Positions 36,503 through 44,309 of a DNA stretch of 64,000 nt are shown here, piece by piece. The stretch spans positions 62,001 to 126,000 of the forward strand of contig NZ_RLII01000001.1 of the NCBI RefSeq assembly GCF_004102745.1, read 5' to 3'. The notes beneath the pieces are model-generated. The model did no database searches. It saw only the letters and a list, made by a program, of their open reading frames with translations, and was not told the DNA's origin. This DNA is from Acetivibrio mesophilus. GTDB lineage: Bacteria > Bacillota > Clostridia > Acetivibrionales > Acetivibrionaceae. Every line of letters starts with the position of its first letter. Within the stretch, counting starts at the first letter, position 1. Position numbers and translations under genes: made by a program.

Positions 36503-37385
36503 CCTGTTTTCCACGGAGGAAAGCCGCGTAGATAGTCAACGTGAAAAGGTACTGGATATTCCTCTGTCAGAAATCAGTGATTTTCCTAATCATCCTTTTA
36601 AGGTAAAGGCGGATGAAGCTATGCTGGAGATGGCTGATAGCATAAAGCAATATGGCGTTTTGGTTCCCGGTCTTGTGCGGCCAAAAGCAGACGGCGGCTA
36701 TGAAATGGTAGCAGGACACCGGCGCAAAAAGGCAAGTGAGCTTGCAGGCCGTGAAACCATGCCGTGTATTGTCCGGAATCTGGATGATGATGAGGCGACA
36801 ATTATCATGGTTGACAGCAATCTGCAAAGGGAAAACATTCTTCCGAGCGAAAAAGCTTTTGCATATAAGATGAAGCTGGAAGCCATGAATAGGCAGGGAC
36901 AAAGAACAGATTTAACCTTTTCCCAACTTGGGAAAAAGTTAAATTCATACGAAGAACTTGCTGATAAGAGTGGTGAAAGCAGAAATCAAATATACCGTTA
37001 CATCCGCTTAACCGAGCTTATACCCTCTATTCTTGAAATGGTGGACGATAAACGAATAGCATTTAATCCTGCTGTTGAAATTTCTTACCTGACCGAAAAT
37101 GAACAGCAAGACCTATATAAGACCATGCAATCAGAGGACTGTACTCCATCACTCTCACAAGCGCAGAGAATGAAGAGACTAAGCCAGGACGGCAGACTGA
37201 ATATTGATGTCATATTTTCCATCCTTACTGAGGAAAAGCCTAACCAAAAAGAAAAGTTCCACATTCATCGCGAGCGTATAGACCGATTTTTCCCTAAAAA
37301 CTTTACCGAAAAGCAAAAGGAAGATTTGATCGTCCAATTACTTGAGAGTTGGTACAAAAAACGGCAAAGGGAACAGGAAAGATAA
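36453..37385 (+). CDS. parB: ParB/RepB/Spo0J family partition protein
   Basis: 310 aa. I place the start at TTG 36453 because AAGGAGGTG lies 7 bases upstream; the frame is open earlier only inside parA. The ParB nuclease-like/CTPase N-terminal domain shows LDIPLSEISDFPNHPF, GVLVPGLVRPKADGGYEMVA and the GHRRKKASEL box. The helix-turn-helix is in SQLGKKLNS ... SRNQIYRYIRLTELIPSILE. It binds centromere-like sites and activates ParA. The 50-bp overlap with parA suggests coupled synthesis. No parS-like repeat cluster was recognised nearby. Confidence 0.9.
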   Translation: MAKSNPRDSIKLTSVDDLFSTEESRVDSQREKVLDIPLSEISDFPNHPFKVKADEAMLEMADSIKQYGVLVPGLVRPKADGGYEMVAGHRRKKASELAGRETMPCIVRNLDDDEATIIMVDSNLQRENILPSEKAFAYKMKLEAMNRQGQRTDLTFSQLGKKLNSYEELADKSGESRNQIYRYIRLTELIPSILEMVDDKRIAFNPAVEISYLTENEQQDLYKTMQSEDCTPSLSQAQRMKRLSQDGRLNIDVIFSILTEEKPNQKEKFHIHRERIDRFFPKNFTEKQKEDLIVQLLESWYKKRQREQER

Positions 37386-37468
37386 AACAGGATGTGGCCA
37401 TTGTGTAAGATAACCATTTTACAAAGGGAGGCCGTTTTTTTATGCCCTTTTTGAAAGGAGGGACTCCT

Positions 37469-37642
37469 ATGTACTTTACAGAAGGGCAGTTACGGGAGTA
37501 TGAGCTCATTATGCAGGAGAAACCGGGATATAACCGAAGAGTCATCAAAACGATGAAAGAACGGGATTGCAGGAACTGTAAGCATTTTGATGAGTCCTGT
37601 AATAAGTGCAGCAAGGATAAGTGCGATATATTTGATGATTAA
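37469..37642 (+). CDS. Small Cys-rich protein
   Basis: 57 aa from ATG 37469 with AAAGGAGGG upstream. The C-terminal 25 residues hold four or five cysteines in a zinc-finger-like spacing (CRNCKHFDESCNKCSKDKC). The N-terminus (MYFTEGQLREYELIMQEKPG) is helical. Small proteins of this kind occur in Tn1549-like conjugative elements of gut Firmicutes after parB. It probably binds zinc; a regulatory or structural role cannot be told apart. Confidence 0.6.
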   Translation: MYFTEGQLREYELIMQEKPGYNRRVIKTMKERDCRNCKHFDESCNKCSKDKCDIFDD

Positions 37643-37743
37643 GTACCGAATATTTTACACCAGGGGGGTAGTGTGTCTTTTTGATAAAATCCGGTTTGGC
37701 ATTCGATTTGCGGTTTCCCCCTCCCCACACCCCTCCCCCATTA

Positions 37744-37787
37744 ATTACCAGCCGAAAAAGAAATATCTATGTCTTTCGGCAGGTAAT
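37744..37787. repeat. Inverted repeat containing the TTTCGGCAGGTAA motif
   Basis: ATTACCAGCCGAAA (37744-37757) and TTTCGGCAGGTAAT (37774-37787) are inverted with a single mismatch around a 16-base centre. The right arm recurs in direct orientation at 37959-37972 and, 22 kb away, at 60101-60114, upstream of other genes of the element. Nature of the motif unknown. Confidence 0.6.
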
Positions 37788-37816
37788 ATATCAAATACAT
37801 ACAGGAAGGAGCCTTT

Positions 37817-37891
37817 ATGAAACAAACGAAAAAGAAAAAGCCCAGGATATTCCGTACCCTGATTTGGGCATCCATAGCAACGCAAAAATGA
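37817..37891 (+). CDS. Putative 24-aa leader-like peptide
   Basis: ATG 37817 has AAGGAG 7 bases upstream. The product, MKQTKKKKPRIFRTLIWASI and four more residues, is strongly basic with a short hydrophobic end. Its TGA overlaps the ATG of the next small frame (ATGA), a sign of coupled translation. It may be a membrane-directed micropeptide or a leader peptide. There is no homologue I know, and the reading is tentative. Confidence 0.35.
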   Translation: MKQTKKKKPRIFRTLIWASIATQK

Positions 37892-37977
37892 ATAAAAATA
37901 TCGATGATGAAAAGCCGGATGGGAAAAAACAGGAAGCAGAAACAGCAACCTACTCTCTTTTTCGGCAGGTAAAATAA
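37888..37977 (+). CDS. Putative 29-aa peptide coupled to the previous one
   Basis: Starts in ATGA overlap with the 24-aa frame and has no ribosome binding site of its own. The peptide is hydrophilic (MNKNIDDEKPDGKKQEAETA and nine more residues ending LFRQVK). Its last codons are the TTTCGGCAGGTAA motif, which elsewhere is read in other frames, so the motif is not conserved as protein. Weak support. Confidence 0.3.
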   Translation: MNKNIDDEKPDGKKQEAETATYSLFRQVK

Positions 37978-38019
37978 TATATTACCCTTAAAAACTAATG
38001 AAAGGAGGAACGGAGCAAT

Positions 38020-38730
38020 TTGAAAATACTGAAAAACCGTATATTTTTAAGCATCATCTGCATTACCATTGCAGCGGTAATTTCCTTTGTGTTTTTACCG
38101 CGTTTTTATGAAGATAAAAGCGCAACGGTCATGGTACTGCGGGCAGCAGGAGATATCAAGGCCGGAACGGAGATTACCGATAAACACCTGGCTACTGTAG
38201 AAGTAGGAGAATATGGTCTGCCGGAAGGTATTATCAACGATAAAGACTTAATCTTAGGAAAGATTGCACTAACTGATATTACAAAAGGAGAATATTTCTT
38301 TTCACAAAAACTCGGCGTATTCCTGGTAAATGAGCTATTTGACCGTATTGTAAAAAATAATCAGAGGCTGGTAACTGTAAGCGTACCAAGCATTGCAGCT
38401 GGACTTTCCTCTCATCTGCAAAGCGGCGATATAGTAACGGTAGCCGTATTTTTGGAGCAGGCCTCCGACGGTGAGGATTCTTCCCCACAGGTTATCCTCT
38501 ATCCCGAGCTGAAAGGACTGGAGGTGTACAGCGTGGAAAACGCCCGCACACAAGATACTGCAGAGGTACGAAAGCAGCAATCTGAGAGTCAGTCATCTAC
38601 CGGAGATCCGGTTCCAAAGGCTATAACATTAATTGTTACAGAAGCGCAGGCAGAGAGACTTATCGAAGCCGAATATACAGGAAAACTGCACATGATCCTT
38701 GAGAAACGAGGTGTAGGCCATGAGCGGTAA
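38020..38730 (+). CDS. cpaB: Tad pilus assembly protein CpaB (SAF domain)
   Basis: 236 aa from TTG 38020 with AAAGGAGG upstream. An N-terminal membrane helix (IFLSIICITIAAVISFVFL) precedes a SAF domain at 35-100 (VMVLRAAGDIKAGTEITDKH, then GKIALTDITKGEYF). A beta-rich C-terminal part follows (VTVSVPSIAAGLSSHLQSGD). CpaB/RcpC proteins support secretin or pore assembly in Tad systems; Gram-positive elements keep it without a secretin. It begins the Tad operon and overlaps the next gene by 11 bp. Confidence 0.8.
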   Translation: MKILKNRIFLSIICITIAAVISFVFLPRFYEDKSATVMVLRAAGDIKAGTEITDKHLATVEVGEYGLPEGIINDKDLILGKIALTDITKGEYFFSQKLGVFLVNELFDRIVKNNQRLVTVSVPSIAAGLSSHLQSGDIVTVAVFLEQASDGEDSSPQVILYPELKGLEVYSVENARTQDTAEVRKQQSESQSSTGDPVPKAITLIVTEAQAERLIEAEYTGKLHMILEKRGVGHER

Positions 38731-39457
38731 AACCTATACTGTTTGGGGAGGTAATAACTGTGGTAAAACAACTTTCGCTGTAAACCTGGCCTGTGCACTT
38801 TCTAAACGTGATATGCTGGTAGGACTCATTTCTTCAAATTTGACATATGGAGATCTGCAAGTCTTTTTCGGCCAGAATGTTCCTCCTGAGAAAGGCCTTT
38901 ATAAAGCATTGAAAGATGATAACCCAAACATTGGAGATAAGTTTAGCCATTGCGAGGGGAGTAAAAACCTGTTTTTTCTATCCGTGCCTACCTGTTATAC
39001 CGGGCTTCTCTGCGATACCGTAACCCTTCAGGAAACTGAACGCATGATGAAAGCCGCAACGATGGTATTTGATATTCTCATCGTGGATGGTGCCCCTGAG
39101 TTGACCAACCCGATATCCGGAGTAGGCCTCTGGCTGGCTGAAAGAATATTTACCCTGCATAAGCCTTCAATAGCTGCTCAAATGTGGTACAGGAGTGTTT
39201 TCGATTTTACCCGGGAGCTGCATATTGCAGACAAGCAGACTCATATTCTTGTGTCCCCTAATGGTGAATTTGATGATAAATCCTATCGAAGTATGATGGA
39301 AGTGCCTTTTGCCTATGAGCTGCCATATATAAAACGGGCAGGAGAACTTGAGAACGCAGGGACACCGCTGTATTCCTTCCATGACCGGTCTTGCAGACGT
39401 TATAGCAAGGTACTGGAGAGAATTGCATCCTCGATTTGCGGAGGTGAAAAGAGGTGA
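38720..39457 (+). CDS. TadZ/CpaE-like ParA-superfamily ATPase
   Basis: 245 aa. The P-loop is WGGNNCGKTTFAVNLACALS, a deviant Walker A with Asn-Asn-Cys, and later parts (FDILIVDGAPELTNPISGVG) resemble a MinD/ParA Walker B. TadZ/CpaE proteins mark the site of Tad pilus assembly at the pole. It lacks the N-terminal receiver-like domain of classical CpaE, as is usual in Firmicutes elements. It overlaps cpaB by 11 bp and tadA by 4 bp. Confidence 0.7.
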   Translation: MSGKTYTVWGGNNCGKTTFAVNLACALSKRDMLVGLISSNLTYGDLQVFFGQNVPPEKGLYKALKDDNPNIGDKFSHCEGSKNLFFLSVPTCYTGLLCDTVTLQETERMMKAATMVFDILIVDGAPELTNPISGVGLWLAERIFTLHKPSIAAQMWYRSVFDFTRELHIADKQTHILVSPNGEFDDKSYRSMMEVPFAYELPYIKRAGELENAGTPLYSFHDRSCRRYSKVLERIASSICGGEKR

Positions 39458-40839
39458 ACCATGGATTTTCAGTAAATGACCTGATTTACCGGGCTAACAA
39501 ACTGCGTTCCGACAGTGGTGAGAGTATGCAAGCCCAGGATTACAGCGAAATTCTTGATAAACTGCAGCGCATAATAGCGAAGAATCATTCAGCGGAGCTT
39601 GCCCAGGTGTTGTACTCGGAGGAAGCCGAGGAAAAGCTTAAAGACCTAATCATGCGCTATTTAAACAGTGAGCAGCTGGTTGCAAAGGATAAAGGCAACA
39701 TTTCTGAATTGGTGGACGCGATATATTATGACATGGCGGGCATGGGACTGTTATCTCCATACCTTCAGGATACCGACACGGAGGAAATAAACGTCAACGG
39801 TTATGGAGGCATTTGGGTACTGTATAGAGATAGAAAGGTGCGGCTCAATGAAACCTTTGGAACACCCGAAGCCTGCTCCAATATTGTAAGAAAGATGAGC
39901 CGATTTGGGAATGTCATTCTCGATGGCTCAAAACCTATTGGAGACAGTTTCATTGCACGAGGTGTTCGAATGTCGGGCGCTATTTCGCCCTGCGTTGACC
40001 CGGATGCGGGAGCCATTGCCTCCATCAGGAAACAAAAGCCCTCTTTCATTACAAGGGAAAATCTGATTGAGTGGGATACGGCCACAGCAGAGGAACTGGA
40101 CTTTCTGACCCTATGTGTTAATAACGGCGTATCAGTTGCAATAGCCGGAGCAACCGGCAGCGGGAAAACCGCTGATATGGGATACATACTAAGCTGCGTA
40201 CCTCCGGACAAACGCATTGTCACAATAGAGGACACCCGTGAACTGTCACTGGCAAAGTTTGATGAAAACGGTGTAATGATAAATGATGTCATACATCTTT
40301 TAACCAAGGAGGAACCTAATCCTATTTCCATGCTGGATTTATTAAAACTATCACTAAGGCTGCATCCTGAAATCCTTGTACCTGCAGAGATGCGTGGGAA
40401 AGAAGCATTGACCGTGCAGGAAGCCGGACGGACAGGGCACACCATTGTCAGTACCCTCCATGCCAACAGTGCACGGACGGCATATGACAGAATCCTTACC
40501 ATGTGCCTTGAGGCAGGAACATCCTTATCAGAAGAAAGACTTCTGAAAAACATTGTTGAAGCTTTTCCCATTATGCTTTTCAAAATGCAGCTTCCGGACA
40601 AATCCCGCAAATACATGGAAATCTTTGAGGCTACAGGGGTAGAGAATGGTGAGGTAACAGGAAGTACCTTATATAAATATGTTATTGATCATTATGAACG
40701 GGATAAAGACGGCAAGATTATTAAGGCTGTGGGCACACATAGGCGTTTAGGTTGCATTTCACCGGCACTTGCAGAAAAACTGCTGATAGGCGGTGTCCCT
40801 CAAGAAGAGATTCTTCGCTTTACGGAAGGGGGAGCATGA
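39454..40839 (+). CDS. tadA: Tad secretion ATPase TadA/CpaF
   Basis: 461 aa from GTG 39454 (GGAGGTG upstream). A VirB11/CpaF-type hexameric ATPase: the N-terminal domain carries AGMGLLSPYLQDTDTEEINV, the P-loop is AIAGATGSGKTADMGYIL, and the Asp box reads RIVTIEDTREL. The Walker B region LRLHPEILVPAEMRGKEAL and the His box TIVSTLHANSARTA follow. It powers extension and probably retraction of the Flp pilus on the cytoplasmic face. It overlaps tadB by 4 bp. All motifs intact. Confidence 0.92.
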   Translation: MNHGFSVNDLIYRANKLRSDSGESMQAQDYSEILDKLQRIIAKNHSAELAQVLYSEEAEEKLKDLIMRYLNSEQLVAKDKGNISELVDAIYYDMAGMGLLSPYLQDTDTEEINVNGYGGIWVLYRDRKVRLNETFGTPEACSNIVRKMSRFGNVILDGSKPIGDSFIARGVRMSGAISPCVDPDAGAIASIRKQKPSFITRENLIEWDTATAEELDFLTLCVNNGVSVAIAGATGSGKTADMGYILSCVPPDKRIVTIEDTRELSLAKFDENGVMINDVIHLLTKEEPNPISMLDLLKLSLRLHPEILVPAEMRGKEALTVQEAGRTGHTIVSTLHANSARTAYDRILTMCLEAGTSLSEERLLKNIVEAFPIMLFKMQLPDKSRKYMEIFEATGVENGEVTGSTLYKYVIDHYERDKDGKIIKAVGTHRRLGCISPALAEKLLIGGVPQEEILRFTEGGA

Positions 40840-41753
40840 TGAATCTGATTTATCTATCTTATGTCCTTGTTTTTACACTCATCTGCCTTGCCCTGTTTCT
40901 CCTGCTTAAATTGAACCCGTTTATTACAGAACAGAATCCGCTGAAAAAACGTCGTATGGATCTGGTGGGGGCAAAGCCTAAAGTAACGGAGAGAATCTCA
41001 ATACGTTTTGAAACCCTGTTTCGTCAGACTCGGTGCACTACGAGAAAATTTGTCATTATGATCCTTATATCAGTAGCAGGTGGCTTTGTTGCAGGAACCC
41101 TATTATTTGATAATACCAGCCTGGCGGCGGTTATGGCGGCCTGTATGTTCCCTGCCCCGTATTTTTATCTGACAGTGAGAAGCTCTACGGCAGCAAGGGA
41201 AGAAATCGAAGGGCTGGAAAACACCATGTCCATCATTACCAATGCCTATGCAGGAAATGATGACATAATTAAGGCAGTGGAAACCTATGTGGAGGAAAAG
41301 AATCGGTATGTTCCAGAACATTTAAGAATTCCTACGCCTTTTGATGAATTTGTGTCGGAAATCCGGTTCATCAATCCCAATGTGGAGCATGGACTGTATC
41401 GGTTGGCAGCTAAAGTTAAAAACCGGTACTTTAATGAGTGGGTAAAAACCCTCATCCTTTGCCATCATGACCGAAGACTGAAATTTGCTTTGTTTCCTAT
41501 CATTAAGGCCATGAACGATGCAAAATCCATGCAGATTGAAAGCGACAGTATGATGGTAAAAGTATGGCGTGATTATCTTATGACAGCAGGGCTGATGTTT
41601 TCCGTAATCCCTATGATGCGCTTTTCCAATGCCGAATGGTTTTCACTACTCACAAGGACTTCTATCGGTAAATTCCTAATTATTCTAATGCTCTTAACGG
41701 CTCTCGCTACAGCCTTTTATGTGATGAAGGCTACTAAACCGTCAAACAGATAA
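40836..41753 (+). CDS. tadB: Tad platform protein TadB-like
   Basis: 305 aa from ATG 40836 (GGGGGAG upstream). It starts with a membrane helix (LIYLSYVLVFTLICLALFLL), has two more near 75-125 (FVIMILISVAGGFVAGTLLF) and a C-terminal pair (FLIILMLLTALATAFYVM). The cytoplasmic part between is of the T2SSF-like kind (ENTMSIITNAYAGNDDIIKA). TadB and TadC together form the inner-membrane platform that TadA drives. It sits directly between tadA and tadC, as in known tad loci. Confidence 0.78.
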   Translation: MMNLIYLSYVLVFTLICLALFLLLKLNPFITEQNPLKKRRMDLVGAKPKVTERISIRFETLFRQTRCTTRKFVIMILISVAGGFVAGTLLFDNTSLAAVMAACMFPAPYFYLTVRSSTAAREEIEGLENTMSIITNAYAGNDDIIKAVETYVEEKNRYVPEHLRIPTPFDEFVSEIRFINPNVEHGLYRLAAKVKNRYFNEWVKTLILCHHDRRLKFALFPIIKAMNDAKSMQIESDSMMVKVWRDYLMTAGLMFSVIPMMRFSNAEWFSLLTRTSIGKFLIILMLLTALATAFYVMKATKPSNR

Positions 41754-41765
41754 GGAGGTTTTCCT

Positions 41766-42671
41766 TTGTTTTATCAGTTTATTATATTTGTCCTGCTGAC
41801 TTCGGCAGGCTTTTTAATATGCAGGCAGCTTCTTAAAATCCCGAAGCTTAGTATGAAAAAGAACATCAAAATCTTGCAGGCTGAAAAGGAAAAATCAAGC
41901 CAGAAGCTAGTAAACCGAATAATTATGCCGTTAGCAAAGCCATTTGCAAGGTTCATCCCGATTGACCCGGTAAAGGAAGCAAGAATGGCATCTACATTGA
42001 GGCGTGGAGGGCTTGAACTGACTCCGAAAGAATATTACGCAAGAGCTATTTTATGTGCTCTTTTTACACTACCCCTTGCCTGGCTCCTTTTTGCCATTGG
42101 AGCGGCCAACCTTGCTCCTATAGTTCTAATCTTCGCGGTAGTAGTATACTTCCACTTCATGACAGACCTTAAAGACAAGATGAAGGAAAAGAAAAACCGG
42201 ATCGAAATAGAGCTTCCGGGTTTTATCCGTTCCATCCTGTATAAGCTAGATGACATTAAGGATGATAGTAAAAGAGCAGTTGTACAGGTAGATTTGATCC
42301 AGATATTCGAAGATTACCTGAGGGTAGCCAGTGATGCATTCCACTATGATGTCTCGGTTTTGGTAATGGAGATGAAAGCGAAGGATATTGAAACAGCTCT
42401 CCGGAATTTCAATGAACGCATTGGAATGACAGAAGTATCTTTTTTAGTGAATGCCCTTATAGGACTGTACCGGGGCGAGCATCAGGGAGAAGCTCTGGCA
42501 TACCTTGCAAGAGATATGGACATCAAAGCCAGAGAAGCACTCAGGAAAAAACTTAATAAGCTGCCGCGAAGGGTCAAGATTGCATCCATACCCCTTGTGG
42601 CGGTGACGCTTGCCTGCCTGCTCTATGTTATAGGCTCCCACATGATTAGATCAATGGGGGGCCTTTTTTAA
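41766..42671 (+). CDS. tadC: Tad platform protein TadC-like
   Basis: 301 aa from TTG 41766 (AAGGAGG upstream). Hydrophobic helices are at the N-terminus (FIIFVLLTSAGFLICRQLL), near 100-135 (CALFTLPLAWLLFAIGAANL) and at the C-terminus (IASIPLVAVTLACLLYVIG). The segment ELPGFIRSILYKLDDIKDDS and RVASDAFHYDVSVLVMEM mark the second T2SSF-type platform protein. Partner of TadB. The stop is followed at once by the pilin genes. Confidence 0.78.
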   Translation: MFYQFIIFVLLTSAGFLICRQLLKIPKLSMKKNIKILQAEKEKSSQKLVNRIIMPLAKPFARFIPIDPVKEARMASTLRRGGLELTPKEYYARAILCALFTLPLAWLLFAIGAANLAPIVLIFAVVVYFHFMTDLKDKMKEKKNRIEIELPGFIRSILYKLDDIKDDSKRAVVQVDLIQIFEDYLRVASDAFHYDVSVLVMEMKAKDIETALRNFNERIGMTEVSFLVNALIGLYRGEHQGEALAYLARDMDIKAREALRKKLNKLPRRVKIASIPLVAVTLACLLYVIGSHMIRSMGGLF

Positions 42672-42777
42672 TGTGAAAAAGGGAATCACCCTTTTCAAAA
42701 TACAATTTCAGGAGGTATTACCCGTGAGAAACACTACAACTGCAAACTCTATTACGCAAGAAAGGAGGGCAAATCCT

Positions 42778-42975
42778 GTGAGGAAACGCATTGCAAATGC
42801 TATATCGAATGCCGGAAATGTTCTGGCAAACAAGTCGGGTGACCAGATGACCGGCTGGCTCATCGTAGTCCTGATCGTTGTGGTGGTTGGTGCAGTCTTC
42901 CTGACACTGTATAAGGATTCAATATCTACAATCTGGTACAGCATTGTCGCCAAGATTACCAGCCTTTTGAACTAA
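42778..42975 (+). CDS. flp: Flp-type pilin 1
   Basis: 65 aa from GTG 42778, chosen because AAAGGAGGG stands 8 bases upstream; a second GTG at 42724 with its own GGAGGT would add 18 residues. A short basic leader precedes GDQMTGWLIVVLIVVVVGAV, the hydrophobic helix of a pilin. A short polar tail ends KITSLLN. The Gly before Asp-Gln-Met-Thr is a plausible prepilin peptidase site. It is the major or minor subunit of the Tad pilus. A close paralogue lies 90 bp downstream. Confidence 0.75.
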   Translation: MRKRIANAISNAGNVLANKSGDQMTGWLIVVLIVVVVGAVFLTLYKDSISTIWYSIVAKITSLLN

Positions 42976-43064
42976 ACGGAATTGCTTCAAAAGGCTCATG
43001 ACACTCGGGGGGCTCTGCTCCCCCCTAAATAAAAACTAAGTTTAGAATTATGGAGGTATTAATT

Positions 43065-43274
43065 ATGATGACAGCTTTAAAAAACAAAATGAGAATAGCA
43101 ACTTTAAAGGGCAAAAACATATTGGCAAACAAGTCCGGCGACCAGATGACCGGTTGGCTTATTGTCGTTTTGATTGTCGTAGTAGTAGGTGCGGTGTTCA
43201 TGACACTGTATCAAGGTTCCATTACACAGATCTGGAACAGCATCGTCAGCAAAATCACCGGTTTACTGAATTGA
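43065..43274 (+). CDS. flp: Flp-type pilin 2
   Basis: 69 aa from ATG 43065, with GGAGGT upstream. It shares the cleavage region and the entire hydrophobic helix with pilin 1 (NKSGDQMTGWLIVVLIVVVV) but has a different leader and slightly changed tail (KITGLLN). Nucleotide identity across the core is lower than protein identity, mostly through third-position changes, so the duplication is not recent and the protein is under selection. It probably forms a mixed pilus with pilin 1, or the two are alternatives. Confidence 0.78.
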   Translation: MMTALKNKMRIATLKGKNILANKSGDQMTGWLIVVLIVVVVGAVFMTLYQGSITQIWNSIVSKITGLLN

Positions 43275-43320
43275 TGAAAAAATTAAAGGTAAACCTGCAG
43301 ATGCGGGAGGTGCAACGCAT

Positions 43321-43803
43321 ATGAACAGCAGGCACCAGAGCATGGGGGAGAGAAATTCTCCCCTTCTGCTTTTTCAAAGACTCCTTCACGACAGAAAAGG
43401 CAGCAGCTATTTTGACCTGATGATTAAAACACTGGTTGTGATTACACTCATGGTTACGGTGTTGAGCTTTTTGGGTATCTTCACTACTTACCTGAACTTG
43501 AACCATATATGCCGGCGCGTTGTACGGGTAGTTGAACTGGAGGGCCAGGTTTCAGATAAAGCCTATGATGTTTTCTACCGGCTTAAGCAGCAGACCGGCC
43601 TCTCACCGGAGATGATCATCGAGGATGTGGACTACCATGACAATCAGAAAATACAGTTAAGGGATACCTTCACGATCACGATGACATACAGCCATCCATT
43701 TACCATTTTTACACCATCCTTTGCACCTCCAGTTAAGATTATGATTCCTATGAGGGTAAGCATTACCGGCATGTCGGAAAAGTATTGGAAGCTCTCCGAC
43801 TGA
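43321..43803 (+). CDS. DUF4320/TadE-like pseudopilin 1
   Basis: 160 aa with GGGAGGTG upstream of the ATG. After a polar N-terminus the segment DRKGSSYFDLMIKTLVVITL carries a Gly-Ser pair and a membrane helix like that of TadE pseudopilins. The rest is periplasm/outside-facing and beta-rich (IQLRDTFTITMTYSHPF). DUF4320 proteins occur in the Tad-type operons of Firmicutes conjugative elements. Probably a minor pilus subunit. The stop lies in the upstream part of the next gene. Confidence 0.7.
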   Translation: MNSRHQSMGERNSPLLLFQRLLHDRKGSSYFDLMIKTLVVITLMVTVLSFLGIFTTYLNLNHICRRVVRVVELEGQVSDKAYDVFYRLKQQTGLSPEMIIEDVDYHDNQKIQLRDTFTITMTYSHPFTIFTPSFAPPVKIMIPMRVSITGMSEKYWKLSD

Positions 43804-43826
43804 GATTGCCGGGAAGGAGGATGGAC

Positions 43827-44309
43827 GTGAACAAATATAAATACATTTTGCAAAATCGTAAAGGCGATGTTTTTATTTTCATCGTGATTCTTGTCTTTTT
43901 CATCCTGACGCTTTCAGCTATCCTGATTGAATATTTCCGTATGGAAAGCCTGTACCAGCAGGTGGAATATGTTCTTCAAAGGGGTGTGAACGCCTCAGTG
44001 GAATATGCCATGCTGGACGAATACCGCAGGGACGGACATGCCAGGATGGACAGCGCCCTTGCGGAAGAAAGATTATATGAGTACCTGCATGAAAGCATGA
44101 AACTTGATGCGGATTTAAGCAAATATATCGGCGAAGAATGGGTTTACGAGCTTGAAATAAAGCACATTAATGCTACCGACATTCCGCCCCGGCTGACGCT
44201 GGAGGGGGCACTGAAGACCCGCAGTATCTTCAGTTTTCTGACCGGTGATGTTCGGCTTCCCTTTAGAATATCCAGCGTTAATACAAGAATTGAGGAAGGA
44301 GGTTTTTAA
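43827..44309 (+). CDS. TadE/TadF-like pseudopilin 2
   Basis: About 160 aa from GTG 43827, which has AAGGAGG 6 bases upstream; ATG 43821 abuts that site. Residues 10-38 (NRKGDVFIFIVILVFFILTL) form a single membrane helix preceded by Lys-Gly, a likely cleavage or retention point. The remaining part is helical and acidic (VEYAMLDEYRRDGHARMDSA). It resembles TadE/F minor pseudopilins in layout. Overlaps the next start by one base, so it is co-translated with the surface protein. Confidence 0.65.
   Translation: MNKYKYILQNRKGDVFIFIVILVFFILTLSAILIEYFRMESLYQQVEYVLQRGVNASVEYAMLDEYRRDGHARMDSALAEERLYEYLHESMKLDADLSKYIGEEWVYELEIKHINATDIPPRLTLEGALKTRSIFSFLTGDVRLPFRISSVNTRIEEGGF

Noticed and set aside
37386-37440. 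GGCC...GGCC pairing before a T-run after parB as a terminator
   Set aside because: Only four pairs around a loop of about 30 bases; too weak to list.
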